The translations under genes and the position numbers were made by a program. The notes under the pieces are model-generated. The model saw nothing but the letters and a program-made list of their open reading frames with translations, was not told where the DNA came from and did no database searches. A DNA stretch of 64,000 nucleotides from a bacterium HR21 (GTDB lineage: Bacteria > Bacteroidota > Ignavibacteria > Kapaibacteriales > HRBIN21): assembly GCA_002898295.1 (NCBI GenBank), contig BEHX01000002.1, forward strand, positions 124,001 to 188,000. The letters run 5' to 3'. Position 1 is the stretch's first letter. Each line of letters starts with the position of its first letter. This document shows, piece after piece, positions 28,977-37,816 of the stretch.

Positions 28977-31507
28977 AGCTGCACTGTGACGCCGAAAGTC
29001 GGCAGGATTGGGAGCATACGGATAGGGTTCGGCTCGATGGCGAGCGTCTCCGGATTGACCCGGTACGTGATTGCCAGGATATTCGCCCGATTGTAGAGGT
29101 TGACCACATCCAGGTAGAGACTCCACTGCTTGCCAAACCAGGTCGTGTACGTGGTCACCCGGAGGTCCAACCGGTGATAGTCCGGCAGCCGCCCACGGTT
29201 GAGGTTCTCCAGCCCTCCACGATCGACCACGAAGCTCACTCCGCGCCAGTCCGTATCAATGCGTGCCCGGGGATTGCCCGAGGAGTCTTGCTCGACGACA
29301 ATCCGCGGCTTGATCCCCAGGGGCTCTGTCCAGGGGAAGCCCGTCCCGTAGGTCCAGGTCACGTTGAGCTCCAGCCGCGAGCTAATGCGCCAGCCGAGCA
29401 CGAGATTGACCACATGGCGGCGATCGTAGCTGAACGGGTAGCGAATCCCATTCTGCTGGCGGTATGCCCACGCCAGAGAGTACGACACCCAGCCATAGAC
29501 AGGCAGTTCCGGGGTGAAGAACTTCTGGAGCAGGAGCTCCACGCCGTACGCCTCGCCTGTTGCGCCGTTGACCGGGATCACCGTCAAGGAATCCCCAGGC
29601 ACGGGCACCGGTGGCGTCCAACTCTCGGGCTTGCGCGGATCTTCTCCCGGCGTGAGGCTCGTCACCCACACTGTCCCGGGTAACCGCTCCTGGACAATCA
29701 AATTCCAGAAGCGCTTCGAGTACCCCTCCAGCCGCAGGAGCCACTCTGGGGAAAATCTCCGCTCGATGCCGAGCACGACATGGGAAGCTGCTTCCGGCTT
29801 GAGACCACGAGCGCGAGGGTGGGTGAAATCGAGGAAGAGCTGCCGGTCTAGCAGCTTCTCATAGCCCGGCGACTGGAAGTAAAGCCCCCAGGCAGCCCGG
29901 AGCGTGGTTGTTGACCAAAGGGCATACGACAGAGAAAACCGCGGCGAGACCACCCCGCGGCGCAAGAACCCAAAGTAATCCCACCGCAGCCCCGGCAGGA
30001 GTGTGAGTGCGGATGTCAGGCGAATCCGGTCCTGAACGTACACCCCGACGCGCGGGTATTCCACGCTCACAGTATACGACTCTGGCAACCGCGGGATATT
30101 CGGATTGCTTGCCTGCAGCGCCTTCAGACGCGGGTCTATCTCGAGACGGAGCCGGAGCTCGTTGCGGATCCAGTCGACACCAATACCCCACTGGAGTGTC
30201 TGCCGCGGTGAGGCTTCCCATGTTGCTTCCCAGAGCGCACCATACCGCCGGAAGGCAAAACCGCCGGCGCCCTCGACACGGAACAGCTGCGGCACCTCCA
30301 ACCCCCGTCGCTGCAAGGAATCCCGCAAGCGACGGAACTCCTCCAGTGTTGGGTCCTCCCGCCCGAGCACGAGCTCGCTCCCGCCCTCTCCTCCGAAGCT
30401 ACTGGTGCCATGATTGCTATAGGCAGAGAGCAGCAACCGGGCAGACACCCCCGGTCGCGGCTGCCACAGCCAGGTAGCCCCTACAAGCACGTTGTACGAC
30501 TCGTCGAAGAGGCTGATGCTGTCCGGGCGCGGACGCTCGGGTCCAGCAGTGAGTTCTGTGTTGTCCCGATTGGCAATGGTCAGAAATGACACCGTATGCT
30601 GCCGATGTGGGGAGAGCGTGAGCTTGAGTTGAAGGTCTCCAAAATTCGGCAAGGCAACATCGCCCTCAACGAGCTTGAGCGCTCGCACAATCGGTCCGGC
30701 AATCAAGTCGTAGTAGGTCCTCCGGGAGCTCACAAGCCAGGAACCTTCCCAGAACGGCAGCCGTCCCTCCAGGACGGTGTTCGCATTGACAATGCTTGCC
30801 GCTACATGGGCACGCAGGGGGCGTTCTCGATCCCCGCTCCGGTTTGTCACATCGAGTACCGCCGAGAGGCGGTCCCCGTACTGCGCTGGGAAACCGCCTG
30901 TCAGGAGCTGAATATCGGCAACCGTCTCCGGGTTGTACATCGAGACCAACCCATAGAGTCGGTACGGGTTGAACACCTCGAAGCCATCGATGAGGATGAG
31001 ATTCTGGTCCGGTGTGGAGCCTCGGATAACCAGCTGCGAGGAAAAGTCGCTGACAGCAAGTACCCCGGGCAGAGCCTGGAGAGTTCGCAGCACATCCTCC
31101 ACTGCTCCTGCTCGGTACTTGACCTGGCGGGGCTCAACGGCTATCAGACTCGGACGCGTATCCTCTGGAAGCTGCACAGGCTGCCGTCCAAGGACCCGCA
31201 CCTCTTGCAGGGAAATGACTCGTTGCCGCAGGCGGAGAGCAACGCGCTGTGTCTTCCCTGCCTCAACCCGCACGGTCACCCGCCCGGGCTCATAGCCCAA
31301 CAGCCGTGCCTCAAGACGATAGCTCCCTGCCGGGAGCTCTAACCGGAACTCGCCCCCTGGACGGCTTACCGTCCCAACCCCAAGGGGTTCCACCCGAATG
31401 CTCACACCACTGAGCGGGATACCCGCTGTATCCCGGACAACCCCGACCACCGTCCCCTGCTGTGCCAGAAGCGGGCAGGAAACAAGGAGCGCAACAACCC
31501 ACCACAT
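28973..31507 (-). CDS. TonB-dependent outer-membrane receptor
   Basis: An 844-residue protein. It has a signal peptide (MWWVVALLVSCPLLAQ), a carboxypeptidase-regulatory-like beta domain (about 18-95: GTVVGVVRDTAGIPLSGVSI, YRLEARLLGYEPGRVTVRV) and a plug (about 105-215: ALPGVLAVSDFSSQLVIRGS, NLILIDGFEVFNPYRL). A 22-strand barrel ends in FGVTVQL. It should import a ligand using energy from TonB-ExbBD; the ligand is not evident. The DNA just upstream, 31508-31640, has no recognisable promoter box. No SusD-like partner is adjacent, so it is not a glycan-utilisation pair. Confidence 0.92.
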   Translation of the reverse strand: MWWVVALLVSCPLLAQQGTVVGVVRDTAGIPLSGVSIRVEPLGVGTVSRPGGEFRLELPAGSYRLEARLLGYEPGRVTVRVEAGKTQRVALRLRQRVISLQEVRVLGRQPVQLPEDTRPSLIAVEPRQVKYRAGAVEDVLRTLQALPGVLAVSDFSSQLVIRGSTPDQNLILIDGFEVFNPYRLYGLVSMYNPETVADIQLLTGGFPAQYGDRLSAVLDVTNRSGDRERPLRAHVAASIVNANTVLEGRLPFWEGSWLVSSRRTYYDLIAGPIVRALKLVEGDVALPNFGDLQLKLTLSPHRQHTVSFLTIANRDNTELTAGPERPRPDSISLFDESYNVLVGATWLWQPRPGVSARLLLSAYSNHGTSSFGGEGGSELVLGREDPTLEEFRRLRDSLQRRGLEVPQLFRVEGAGGFAFRRYGALWEATWEASPRQTLQWGIGVDWIRNELRLRLEIDPRLKALQASNPNIPRLPESYTVSVEYPRVGVYVQDRIRLTSALTLLPGLRWDYFGFLRRGVVSPRFSLSYALWSTTTLRAAWGLYFQSPGYEKLLDRQLFLDFTHPRARGLKPEAASHVVLGIERRFSPEWLLRLEGYSKRFWNLIVQERLPGTVWVTSLTPGEDPRKPESWTPPVPVPGDSLTVIPVNGATGEAYGVELLLQKFFTPELPVYGWVSYSLAWAYRQQNGIRYPFSYDRRHVVNLVLGWRISSRLELNVTWTYGTGFPWTEPLGIKPRIVVEQDSSGNPRARIDTDWRGVSFVVDRGGLENLNRGRLPDYHRLDLRVTTYTTWFGKQWSLYLDVVNLYNRANILAITYRVNPETLAIEPNPIRMLPILPTFGVTVQL

Positions 31508-31640
31508 ACTGGGAAGTTCTCACCTCGAACTAGGGCACTGCCAAGGACGAACACGCCCCTCCCCTCATGCTCCGCCGACGGACGAAAACCCCGGCTCTGC
31601 CCCTGTCCGAGCCCGAGCGGAAAAGCTGGCAAGGGAACCC

Positions 31641-32480
31641 TCACCCACGCAGGACAAGCCACAGGTACATCCCAGCTCCGGCAAAGAGCAAGCTATCCAC
31701 ACGATCGAGCATCCCACCATGTCCCGGGAGTACCCTCGAGCTGTCTTTGACCCCGACATCGCGCTTGAGCTGGGATTCTGCCAAATCTCCAAGCTGTCCA
31801 ACAACCCCGAGCCACATCCCCAGCAGAAGCCCCTCCCCACTGGGGAACGCTGGGACCCACCAGCGGAGACACAGCCAGAACACGAGCGCCGTCGCAACAA
31901 AGCAGGCAATTGCTCCTTCCCAAGTCTTTCGCGGGCTTACCCGCGGAGCCAACGCCCGCCGTCCCCAGCGGCGTCCGATAGCATAGGCAGCGCTATCCCC
32001 AATCCAGATCGCCCCGAGCAACCCCAGCAGGAAGGCGCCGGGAAGCTCTTGCTCCATCCCGAAATCCCCCTGCCGGAGAGCTACCAGGCAGCTGAGCAGC
32101 CCCCCAATGTATCCCACCCCTGAGACAACTGCCGCCGTATTGAGCAGCGCCGAACCAGGGCGTCCCCGCAGTTCCAGAGTCCATGCCAGCAGGACCACAA
32201 CGAGCACCACAGCCCCAAGTGCCCGGAAGGGTTCCCCCCAGACAAACGTTACCCCGACCTGAAGTCCTGCTCCCAGCACGCCTAGTGACAGAATCGGTGA
32301 CACGCCGCGCCGGCGCATCAATATCCCATATTCCCATGCCGCTACTGCGGCGACACCCGACACCACCAGCGCGAACACCCATCCCCCGACCAGAACTGCC
32401 CCGACCACGAGTGGAATGCCAATCGCAGCCACGATGACCCGCTGCACGAAATTTTTCCGCCCACTGTCCGATAACTCCAT
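31641..32480 (-). CDS. cdsA: Phosphatidate cytidylyltransferase
   Basis: A 279-residue integral membrane enzyme making CDP-diacylglycerol from CTP and phosphatidate, the entry to phospholipid synthesis. ATG 32480 (MELSDSGRKNFVQRV) is chosen because the longer frame crosses a TAATTTTG box at 32511-32518. About eight hydrophobic segments are visible, and the C-terminal signature is complete: SQLKRDVGVKDSSRVLPGHG, then GMLDRVDSLLFAG. It is transcribed away from the dehydrogenase-like gene at 32561. Confidence 0.93.
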   Translation of the reverse strand: MELSDSGRKNFVQRVIVAAIGIPLVVGAVLVGGWVFALVVSGVAAVAAWEYGILMRRRGVSPILSLGVLGAGLQVGVTFVWGEPFRALGAVVLVVVLLAWTLELRGRPGSALLNTAAVVSGVGYIGGLLSCLVALRQGDFGMEQELPGAFLLGLLGAIWIGDSAAYAIGRRWGRRALAPRVSPRKTWEGAIACFVATALVFWLCLRWWVPAFPSGEGLLLGMWLGVVGQLGDLAESQLKRDVGVKDSSRVLPGHGGMLDRVDSLLFAGAGMYLWLVLRG

Positions 32481-32510
32481 TGCGTCCAGTAAGTGCCCAG
32501 GACCGACGCC

Positions 32511-32518
32511 CAAAATTA
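32511..32518 (-). promoter_or_regulatory. TAnnTTTG box for cdsA
   Basis: TAATTTTG on the minus strand, 30 bases before ATG 32480. It lies back to back with the plus-strand box at 32522-32529, with three bases between them. Confidence 0.5.
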
Positions 32519-32521
32519 CCG

Positions 32522-32529
32522 TAGTTTCG
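32522..32529 (+). promoter_or_regulatory. -7-like box for the 32561 gene
   Basis: TAGTTTCG followed by CAC, one mismatch to TAnnTTTG, 31 bases before ATG 32561. Confidence 0.4.
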
Positions 32530-32560
32530 CACGGTCCGTCAGCTCGGTTGCGCACGCACA

Positions 32561-33361
32561 ATGCCCATACACGTGCTTCTCGTCGGGGATACAGCGGAAC
32601 ATCCACGGGCAGCTTCGGAAATCGCCACTCGCTGCCGTCAACATGGCGTCAACGTGTACCTCTGGCTCCCGGAGCGCCCGCATACCGGGCAATGGCGCGC
32701 GGAATGGCAGGCACTTGCACAGGAATTCCCGCCGGCTGACTCGCTTCCGGAAAGCGTGGTAGACTTCATCATCGATCCCTGTCTGAGCCCCACGGCACAG
32801 CGGGCAGAATTTGTGCGCCAATTACACACGCAATACCCTACTGCAGGATGGCTCCGCTCTGGACTGACTGAGACCGCAACGGCATGTGCCAATGCCCTGG
32901 ATTTCCCCGACGTGGTTGCCTTCAACGGTATGCCTGGTCTCTTCCGGCTACTGGAATCTCTGGAAATTGCCCCTGCGCTCACAGCTTCAGCCGAAGCCCA
33001 ACAGAGGGCTATGGACTTCTTTGCCACCCTCCAGTTTCGCCCCGAACGGGTAGAAGATCGCATCGGGCTGGTCATCCCGCGCATCTTGGCAATGCTGATC
33101 AATGAAGGCGCCTTCGCTGTTTTGGAGCGCCTGGCCGAGCCGCAAGACATTGACACAGCAATGCGGCTGGCGACGAACTATCCCCGCGGGGTTCTAGAAT
33201 GGGCAGACGAGATCGGGTTGGATACCATCGTTGCCATCCTCGACGCCCTCTATGCCGAATACCACCAAGAGCGCTACCGTGCCTGCGTGCTCCTGCGGCA
33301 GTACGTACGCGCTCACCGTCTGGGACGTCATACAGGCAGAGGCTTCTACGCCTATGGTTGA
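32561..33361 (+). CDS. 3-hydroxyacyl-CoA dehydrogenase-like protein with eroded NAD and catalytic sites
   Basis: A 266-residue protein. The C-terminal 110 residues match the 3-hydroxyacyl-CoA dehydrogenase C-terminal domain closely: DRIGLVIPRILAMLINEGAF, ATNYPRGVLEWADEIGLD, RHTGRGFYAYG. The N-terminal part has the length and strand/helix rhythm of the NAD-binding domain, but the GxGxxG loop is replaced by GDTAEH. By eye, the HFFNP region with the catalytic His is replaced by FNGMPG, while the Glu of LVE is kept (LLESL). It may bind an acyl-CoA without oxidising it, or be a regulatory paralogue. It overlaps the downstream phosphatase gene by 8 bases, so the two are probably coexpressed. Confidence 0.75.
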   Translation: MPIHVLLVGDTAEHPRAASEIATRCRQHGVNVYLWLPERPHTGQWRAEWQALAQEFPPADSLPESVVDFIIDPCLSPTAQRAEFVRQLHTQYPTAGWLRSGLTETATACANALDFPDVVAFNGMPGLFRLLESLEIAPALTASAEAQQRAMDFFATLQFRPERVEDRIGLVIPRILAMLINEGAFAVLERLAEPQDIDTAMRLATNYPRGVLEWADEIGLDTIVAILDALYAEYHQERYRACVLLRQYVRAHRLGRHTGRGFYAYG

Positions 33362-34121
33362 GCTTCCCGGCTCATACCCATTTGCTGGTCAGCAACTGCG
33401 AGCCGTCTTGTTCTGCGACTTTGACGGGACGCTGACGCCGGAGGATATCGGTCTGGAACTTTTCCGCCGGTATAGCAGAGGAGAGGTGCTCGAAGAGCGG
33501 TTGCGCCAGGGCGAGATTTCCGTGCTGGAATACTATCAGCAGGCATGTCAGCACCTTGACCCGGACATAACCGCCGAACAGATTGCCGAATTTGCCCACC
33601 GGATAGGGCTTCGCCCCTCCGTTGAGGCGCTTTTCCGCTTCTGCTCCCAGCATGGCATCGGGGTTGCTATCCTCAGTGACGGGCTCGATGTCTACATTGA
33701 GCCGCTCCTGGCTGCTGCCGGACTGGAGATGATTCCGGTTGCGTGCAACCGCCTGCGGTGGGTATGCGGCACTCCCCAGGTGGATTTCCCCTGGGCAAGC
33801 GAGAGCTGTCAGTACACCTGTCCCAGTCCGTATCCCTGCGCTGCCTGCAAGCGCGCCGCGCTCTTGAGTTGGACCCCGCCGCAGGTGCCTGTCCTCTTCC
33901 TCGGTGAGGGACTCTCAGACTTCTGCCCAGCGTTCTATGCCGATATTGTTTTCGCTCGAGCCGCCTTGGCTGCTTGGTGCCGAGAACACCAGCTCGGCTT
34001 CATCCCCTATGAGGAGCTCTCCGATGTCTGCCAGGCGTTGGAACAGCTCCTCCAGCGCCAGCGCCTCTCCTTACGGTATCTCTCTGGACAACGACGGCAG
34101 CGAGCATGGGTGGAGGAGTAA
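33354..34121 (+). CDS. HAD-superfamily phosphatase, MtnX/PHOSPHO-like
   Basis: A 255-residue class IB HAD phosphatase. ATG 33354 (MVELPGSYPF) is chosen for its overlap with the preceding gene; the longer frame re-reads that gene. Motif I is FCDFDGTLTPEDIGLELF with the nucleophile Asp, motif II is VAILSDGLD, and the motif III/IV region is VLFLGEGLSDFCPAFYAD. A Cys cluster (CQYTCPSPYPCAACKR, about 157-172) matches the insertion seen in MtnX-like and PHOSPHO-like phosphatases and may bind zinc. MtnX acts in methionine salvage; metK and ahcY are 15 kb away and no other salvage gene is present, so the substrate is unproven. Confidence 0.8.
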   Translation: MVELPGSYPFAGQQLRAVLFCDFDGTLTPEDIGLELFRRYSRGEVLEERLRQGEISVLEYYQQACQHLDPDITAEQIAEFAHRIGLRPSVEALFRFCSQHGIGVAILSDGLDVYIEPLLAAAGLEMIPVACNRLRWVCGTPQVDFPWASESCQYTCPSPYPCAACKRAALLSWTPPQVPVLFLGEGLSDFCPAFYADIVFARAALAAWCREHQLGFIPYEELSDVCQALEQLLQRQRLSLRYLSGQRRQRAWVEE

Positions 34122-35632
34122 ACCGTTTTGTGCTCACTTTCCTGCTGGTGGTGCTTCCCACAACGGCGCAGGAACCGGTGCGGCAGACGGTGCTGCGGGC
34201 AATCGCCCTCAATGGGATCAACCTCCAGGACCGCGAGTGGGACAGTCTCATTGTCGCTCCTCACGATACGCTCAGCCTTGCCTATGCCTGCCAATGCCCG
34301 CCGAGTTCCACCCCACTGCTCTTCCGCCTCACGCTCCGCCGCCATGATGACAACCGAGAGCAGGTTCGCTCCATCGGAGTCGATAGTGTCCTCTACACCA
34401 ACCTTCCCGAAGGGGAGTACAGCTTCACTGTTCAGGCATTTGCTCCCACCGAGGGCTGGTTTGCTCGCCCTGTGACGCTGCGCTTTCGCGTCAATGCCGC
34501 CGAAGCCACAGGCTGGAAAGCGCGGTGGCAGCAACGCCGAGCCTCTGTCTCCCGCCCTTCTGAGACGGTCACTGACTCGTCCTCGCATACTCCCCGTGCA
34601 AGCCAGGGCTGGCTCTGGTGGCTCATCGCTCTGGCTGGCGTAGGCGCCCTGCTGCTTGCGGGGATTACTTTGGGATTCCGTCTCAAAACTCGCCGATGGG
34701 CACGGACAATGGCACAGCGCTCACACCCTGCACCGATGGACTCCGCCGCCTACGACGCTTTGCTCGCGGAGAACAGCCGTCTCAAGGCAGAGCTCAGTAA
34801 CCTCCGAGGACAAATCAGCGCACTCGAGGCGCGAAGCCGCCACTTGCAGCAGGAAAACCGCCTGTTGCGCGAGCAGGTCGAGCGCCTCTCTGCTAAACAA
34901 GAGGAACTGGAACAGCTGCAGGAACAGAAAGACACCCTCTTTGCCACCCTTGTCCACGATATCAAAAACCCCGCTCTCGTCATCCGGAGTCTGGTCGAAC
35001 TCTTACGCTCCTACGACCTGAGTGCCCAAGAGCAGCAGGAAATCATCAATGATATTGTGGAGACGACCACCCGCATCGTGGAGCTGTCGCAGGAAATTTC
35101 TCGCATTCTCACCCTGGAAGCCAAGGTGCTGCAGCTGGATTTTCAACCGGTAGACATCGCAGAGCTGCTCCGCTCCGTCTGCCGGCAGAATATGCCGTTA
35201 GCAGAGCAGAAATCCATCACGCTACGGCAGGAGCTTGAACCCGGGCTTCCCCCCGTGCCGGCAGATCCCCAACGCCTGGAGGAAGTGCTCGATAACCTGC
35301 TCAGCAACGCTATCAAGTACTCGCAAAAGGGAGCAACGGTCGTAGTGCGAGCATACGTGCGTGATTCCCACATGTGTCTGGAAGTCGAGGACAACGGCTT
35401 AGGTATGAGCGAAGAGGATGTGCGCAACGCCTTCCAGCGCGGAGTCCGCCTGAGCACCAAACCAACCGCCGGGGAACCCAGCTCCGGCTTAGGACTCTGG
35501 ATTGTCAAGCGCTTGGTCGAAGCACACAACGGAAGCGTCCGCATCCGGAGCGCACTGGGCAAGGGAACCACCGTGTTCGTCGAGCTCCCCCTCGAACAGC
35601 CTTCGCGGATGTCCGTTGAGTCAGAAGCGTAG
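34106..35632 (+). CDS. Membrane sensor histidine kinase
   Basis: A 508-residue kinase. It has a signal peptide (MGGGVNRFVLTFLLVVLPTTA), a periplasmic beta-sandwich-like region (about 22-130, with RQTVLRAIALNGINLQDREW and LPEGEYSFTVQAFAPT) and one membrane segment (about 170-192, WLWWLIALAGVGALLLAGIT). A long coiled coil (about 210-275) leads to HisKA with LVHDIKNPALVIRSLVELL (phospho-acceptor His) and the ATPase domain (LDNLLSNAIKYSQKG, VEDNGLGMSEEDV, SGLGLWIVKRLVEAHNG). The periplasmic part recalls the Y_Y_Y domain of propeller sensors, but no propeller is present. No response regulator is adjacent. It overlaps the phosphatase gene by 16 bases. Confidence 0.88.
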   Translation: MGGGVNRFVLTFLLVVLPTTAQEPVRQTVLRAIALNGINLQDREWDSLIVAPHDTLSLAYACQCPPSSTPLLFRLTLRRHDDNREQVRSIGVDSVLYTNLPEGEYSFTVQAFAPTEGWFARPVTLRFRVNAAEATGWKARWQQRRASVSRPSETVTDSSSHTPRASQGWLWWLIALAGVGALLLAGITLGFRLKTRRWARTMAQRSHPAPMDSAAYDALLAENSRLKAELSNLRGQISALEARSRHLQQENRLLREQVERLSAKQEELEQLQEQKDTLFATLVHDIKNPALVIRSLVELLRSYDLSAQEQQEIINDIVETTTRIVELSQEISRILTLEAKVLQLDFQPVDIAELLRSVCRQNMPLAEQKSITLRQELEPGLPPVPADPQRLEEVLDNLLSNAIKYSQKGATVVVRAYVRDSHMCLEVEDNGLGMSEEDVRNAFQRGVRLSTKPTAGEPSSGLGLWIVKRLVEAHNGSVRIRSALGKGTTVFVELPLEQPSRMSVESEA

Positions 35633-35645
35633 GCAGGGGAACGCG

Positions 35646-35653
35646 TACTTTTG
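35646..35653 (+). promoter_or_regulatory. TAnnTTTG box for the 35689 gene
   Basis: TACTTTTG followed by CAC, 35 bases before ATG 35689 and just after the kinase stop. Confidence 0.5.
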
Positions 35654-35688
35654 CACCTCTCCAGTGCGTCCATCCGCTGCCCAGTGGG

Positions 35689-36672
35689 ATGGAGTGTGAC
35701 CCCGTGGTTGTCGAAGAGTACCGCCCCGAACACCGTGCCGAGTGGGAAGCATTCGTTGCCCGCTCAAACAACGGGACGATGTTCCACCGGCTACAGTTCC
35801 TGGACTACCATCCGCCCGGGAAATACCGCTTCCATCACCTGCTTTTCCGCAAAAAGGGGAAGCTCGTCGGTGTGATGCCAGGCGGGCTGACAGACGACGG
35901 TCAGGTTCTCTGGTCGCCCGTCGGTGCCAGCTACGGTGGCATCGTCACCGAAGATATCCCCTTTGCGCTCGCTCTCGAGATTGTCGATGCCCTCCTTGAC
36001 TACGGTCGCCGCCGAGGTTTGCGGGAGCTCTTCCTCATCCCGGCACCGTTCATCTATAGCCGCCAGTATTCGCAGAACTTGGAGTATGCGCTGCTCTACC
36101 GGCGCTTCGGCTTTGAGCATCACTACATCTCTCACGCCATTCACCTCAGGCATGGACACAACTTCCTGCGCTTCTTCGACAAGACCGCCCGCAAAACCAT
36201 CCGCAAGCAGCTTCGAGAAGGACGCTTACGCGTCTGCGAAAGCGAGGACTACGAAACCTTCTACCACATCCTGCTCCACAACAAAGCACGGCATGGAGCA
36301 AAGCCCACGCACTCCCTGGAAGACCTCTATCGACTCCGTCAGCTGGTGCCGGAGCACTTGCGCTTGCTGCTGGTTTACGACGGGGATACCGCCGTTGCCG
36401 GTTCTCTGCTCTTCCTCTGCAATCCGAAGGTCGTGCTCTGCTTCTACAACATGATGCTCTACCCCTACAAGCAGCTCCGCCCGGTCTATCTGCTGATGTA
36501 CGAGATCGTGCGCTGGGCTGTGGAGCAGGGATACGAGTGGGTTGACATTGGAGTCTCGCAGGATACCAGAGCCGCCGATCCCATGACGCCAGCGCTGAGC
36601 TTGATTGCCTTCAAGGAACGCTTCGATAGCCGGGGCATCCTCCGCAGCACGTTTCACTACCGCTTCCGTTAG
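35689..36672 (+). CDS. FemAB/GNAT-type acyltransferase-like protein
   Basis: A 327-residue cytoplasmic protein with the double-GNAT layout of FemAB-like transferases (peptidyltransferases and the exopolysaccharide/PEP-CTERM-associated type). GTMFHRLQFLDYHPP near the N-terminus matches their substrate loop. PVGASYGGIVTEDIPFALAL, KTIRKQLREGRLRV and the C-terminal half with VYDGDTAVAGSLLFLCNPKV and WVDIGVSQDTRAADPMTP fit the acyltransferase fold. A glycosyltransferase follows after 4 bases, so a role in envelope or surface-polymer modification is likely. The exact donor and acceptor are unknown. Confidence 0.75.
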   Translation: MECDPVVVEEYRPEHRAEWEAFVARSNNGTMFHRLQFLDYHPPGKYRFHHLLFRKKGKLVGVMPGGLTDDGQVLWSPVGASYGGIVTEDIPFALALEIVDALLDYGRRRGLRELFLIPAPFIYSRQYSQNLEYALLYRRFGFEHHYISHAIHLRHGHNFLRFFDKTARKTIRKQLREGRLRVCESEDYETFYHILLHNKARHGAKPTHSLEDLYRLRQLVPEHLRLLLVYDGDTAVAGSLLFLCNPKVVLCFYNMMLYPYKQLRPVYLLMYEIVRWAVEQGYEWVDIGVSQDTRAADPMTPALSLIAFKERFDSRGILRSTFHYRFR

Positions 36673-36676
36673 CCGG

Positions 36677-37816
36677 ATGGGAGCTCCCTGGGACGTGTGT
36701 GTGCTGAGCTTTTCCGAGGTTCTCTACGATGCTCGGACGCTCAACGTCGTGCGGAGTTTTGCTCGAGAAGGATACCGGGTCTGTCTTCTCGGCTGGGGGA
36801 ATGCCCGTGCCGTAGAAGTGCTCCGCCGTGCTCAGGTACAGCCCTTCCTGCGCCCGCGTCCGGCTCTGCCTCGGGTATGGCAGCAATGGGTGCTCTTTGC
36901 CCTATGGGTCCTCGTCCATCGCCGACAGCTTCACGCTCGCGCCTACTGGGCAGCAGACATCTATGGATTGCCTGTCGCGGCACACCTGGCGCACCGCTAT
37001 CGCTCGTGCCTCTTCTACGATTCGCGGGAGCTCTACTTCGCCCTCGCCCCTCTTCGGGACCGTCCGCGGACGCAGCGCATACTCCAGCGGATCGAAGCTC
37101 ACTACATCCGCAACGCTCATCGCTGCATTGTCTCCGGTTGGCTGGACGCCGAAGAGCTCCAACGCCGGTATCGTCTCGCGCAGCCCCCGCTGGTGTTGCT
37201 GAATGTACCGCCGTACCGTGTGCTGCCGCGGACGGATCGGCTCCGTCAAAGCCTACGTCTGCCCTCGGAAAACCTCGTTTTGCTCTACCAAGGAGCAGTA
37301 ATGCGAGGACGAGGACTGGAGCACACGATTCAGCTGCTGTGTCGCTTGCCGGAGTCTGTCTTGTGTGTGCTCGGCGATGGGGAGTACCGGAGCATACTGC
37401 AGCAGCTGGCCGAACGCTTCAACGTCGCTCAACGTGTTCACTGGCTGGGCTGGCGTCCCTACGATGAGCTTCTGGAATGGACTGCCTCCGCCGACATCGG
37501 TCTGGCTCTGATCGAGCCAATCACCCGGAGCTATGAATTGGCTCTGCCGAACAAGGTCTTCGAATACTGCATGGCGGGGATTCCGACTATCGCTACGGAT
37601 CTGCCAGCACTGCGCACGCTCTTCGAGCGCTACCGTATTGGCATCTTGATCCCGCCGGATTTCTCCCCAGAGGAGCTCCTCCGTGCTGTCCGTACCCTCC
37701 GGATTCCCGAAGTCTGGCAACAATACCACCAACGATGCCGAGAAGCCGCTCCGCGCCTCTGCTGGGAAGCCCAGCACTCCAAACTCATCGAGCTGCTCGC
37801 GACATCCTCGTGCTGA
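36677..37816 (+). CDS. Glycosyltransferase, GT4-like (GT-B fold)
   Basis: A 379-residue enzyme. ATG 36677 is chosen 4 bases after the FemAB-like gene; the longer frame re-reads that gene. The N-terminal Rossmann half begins WDVCVLSFSEVLYDARTLNV, and the C-terminal donor-binding half contains VLLYQGAVMRGRGLEHTIQL, VHWLGWRPYDELLEWTASAD and the GT4-type ending FEYCMAGIPTIATDLPALRT with the acidic nucleotide-sugar site displaced. No membrane anchor is seen. The product is probably a cell-envelope or exopolysaccharide sugar linkage; neither sugar nor acceptor can be read from sequence. Confidence 0.87.
   Translation: MGAPWDVCVLSFSEVLYDARTLNVVRSFAREGYRVCLLGWGNARAVEVLRRAQVQPFLRPRPALPRVWQQWVLFALWVLVHRRQLHARAYWAADIYGLPVAAHLAHRYRSCLFYDSRELYFALAPLRDRPRTQRILQRIEAHYIRNAHRCIVSGWLDAEELQRRYRLAQPPLVLLNVPPYRVLPRTDRLRQSLRLPSENLVLLYQGAVMRGRGLEHTIQLLCRLPESVLCVLGDGEYRSILQQLAERFNVAQRVHWLGWRPYDELLEWTASADIGLALIEPITRSYELALPNKVFEYCMAGIPTIATDLPALRTLFERYRIGILIPPDFSPEELLRAVRTLRIPEVWQQYHQRCREAAPRLCWEAQHSKLIELLATSSC

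Noticed and set aside
31398-32123. Plus-strand open frame of 241 codons overlapping cdsA
   Set aside because: It is proline-rich antisense of a clear CDP-diglyceride synthase gene.
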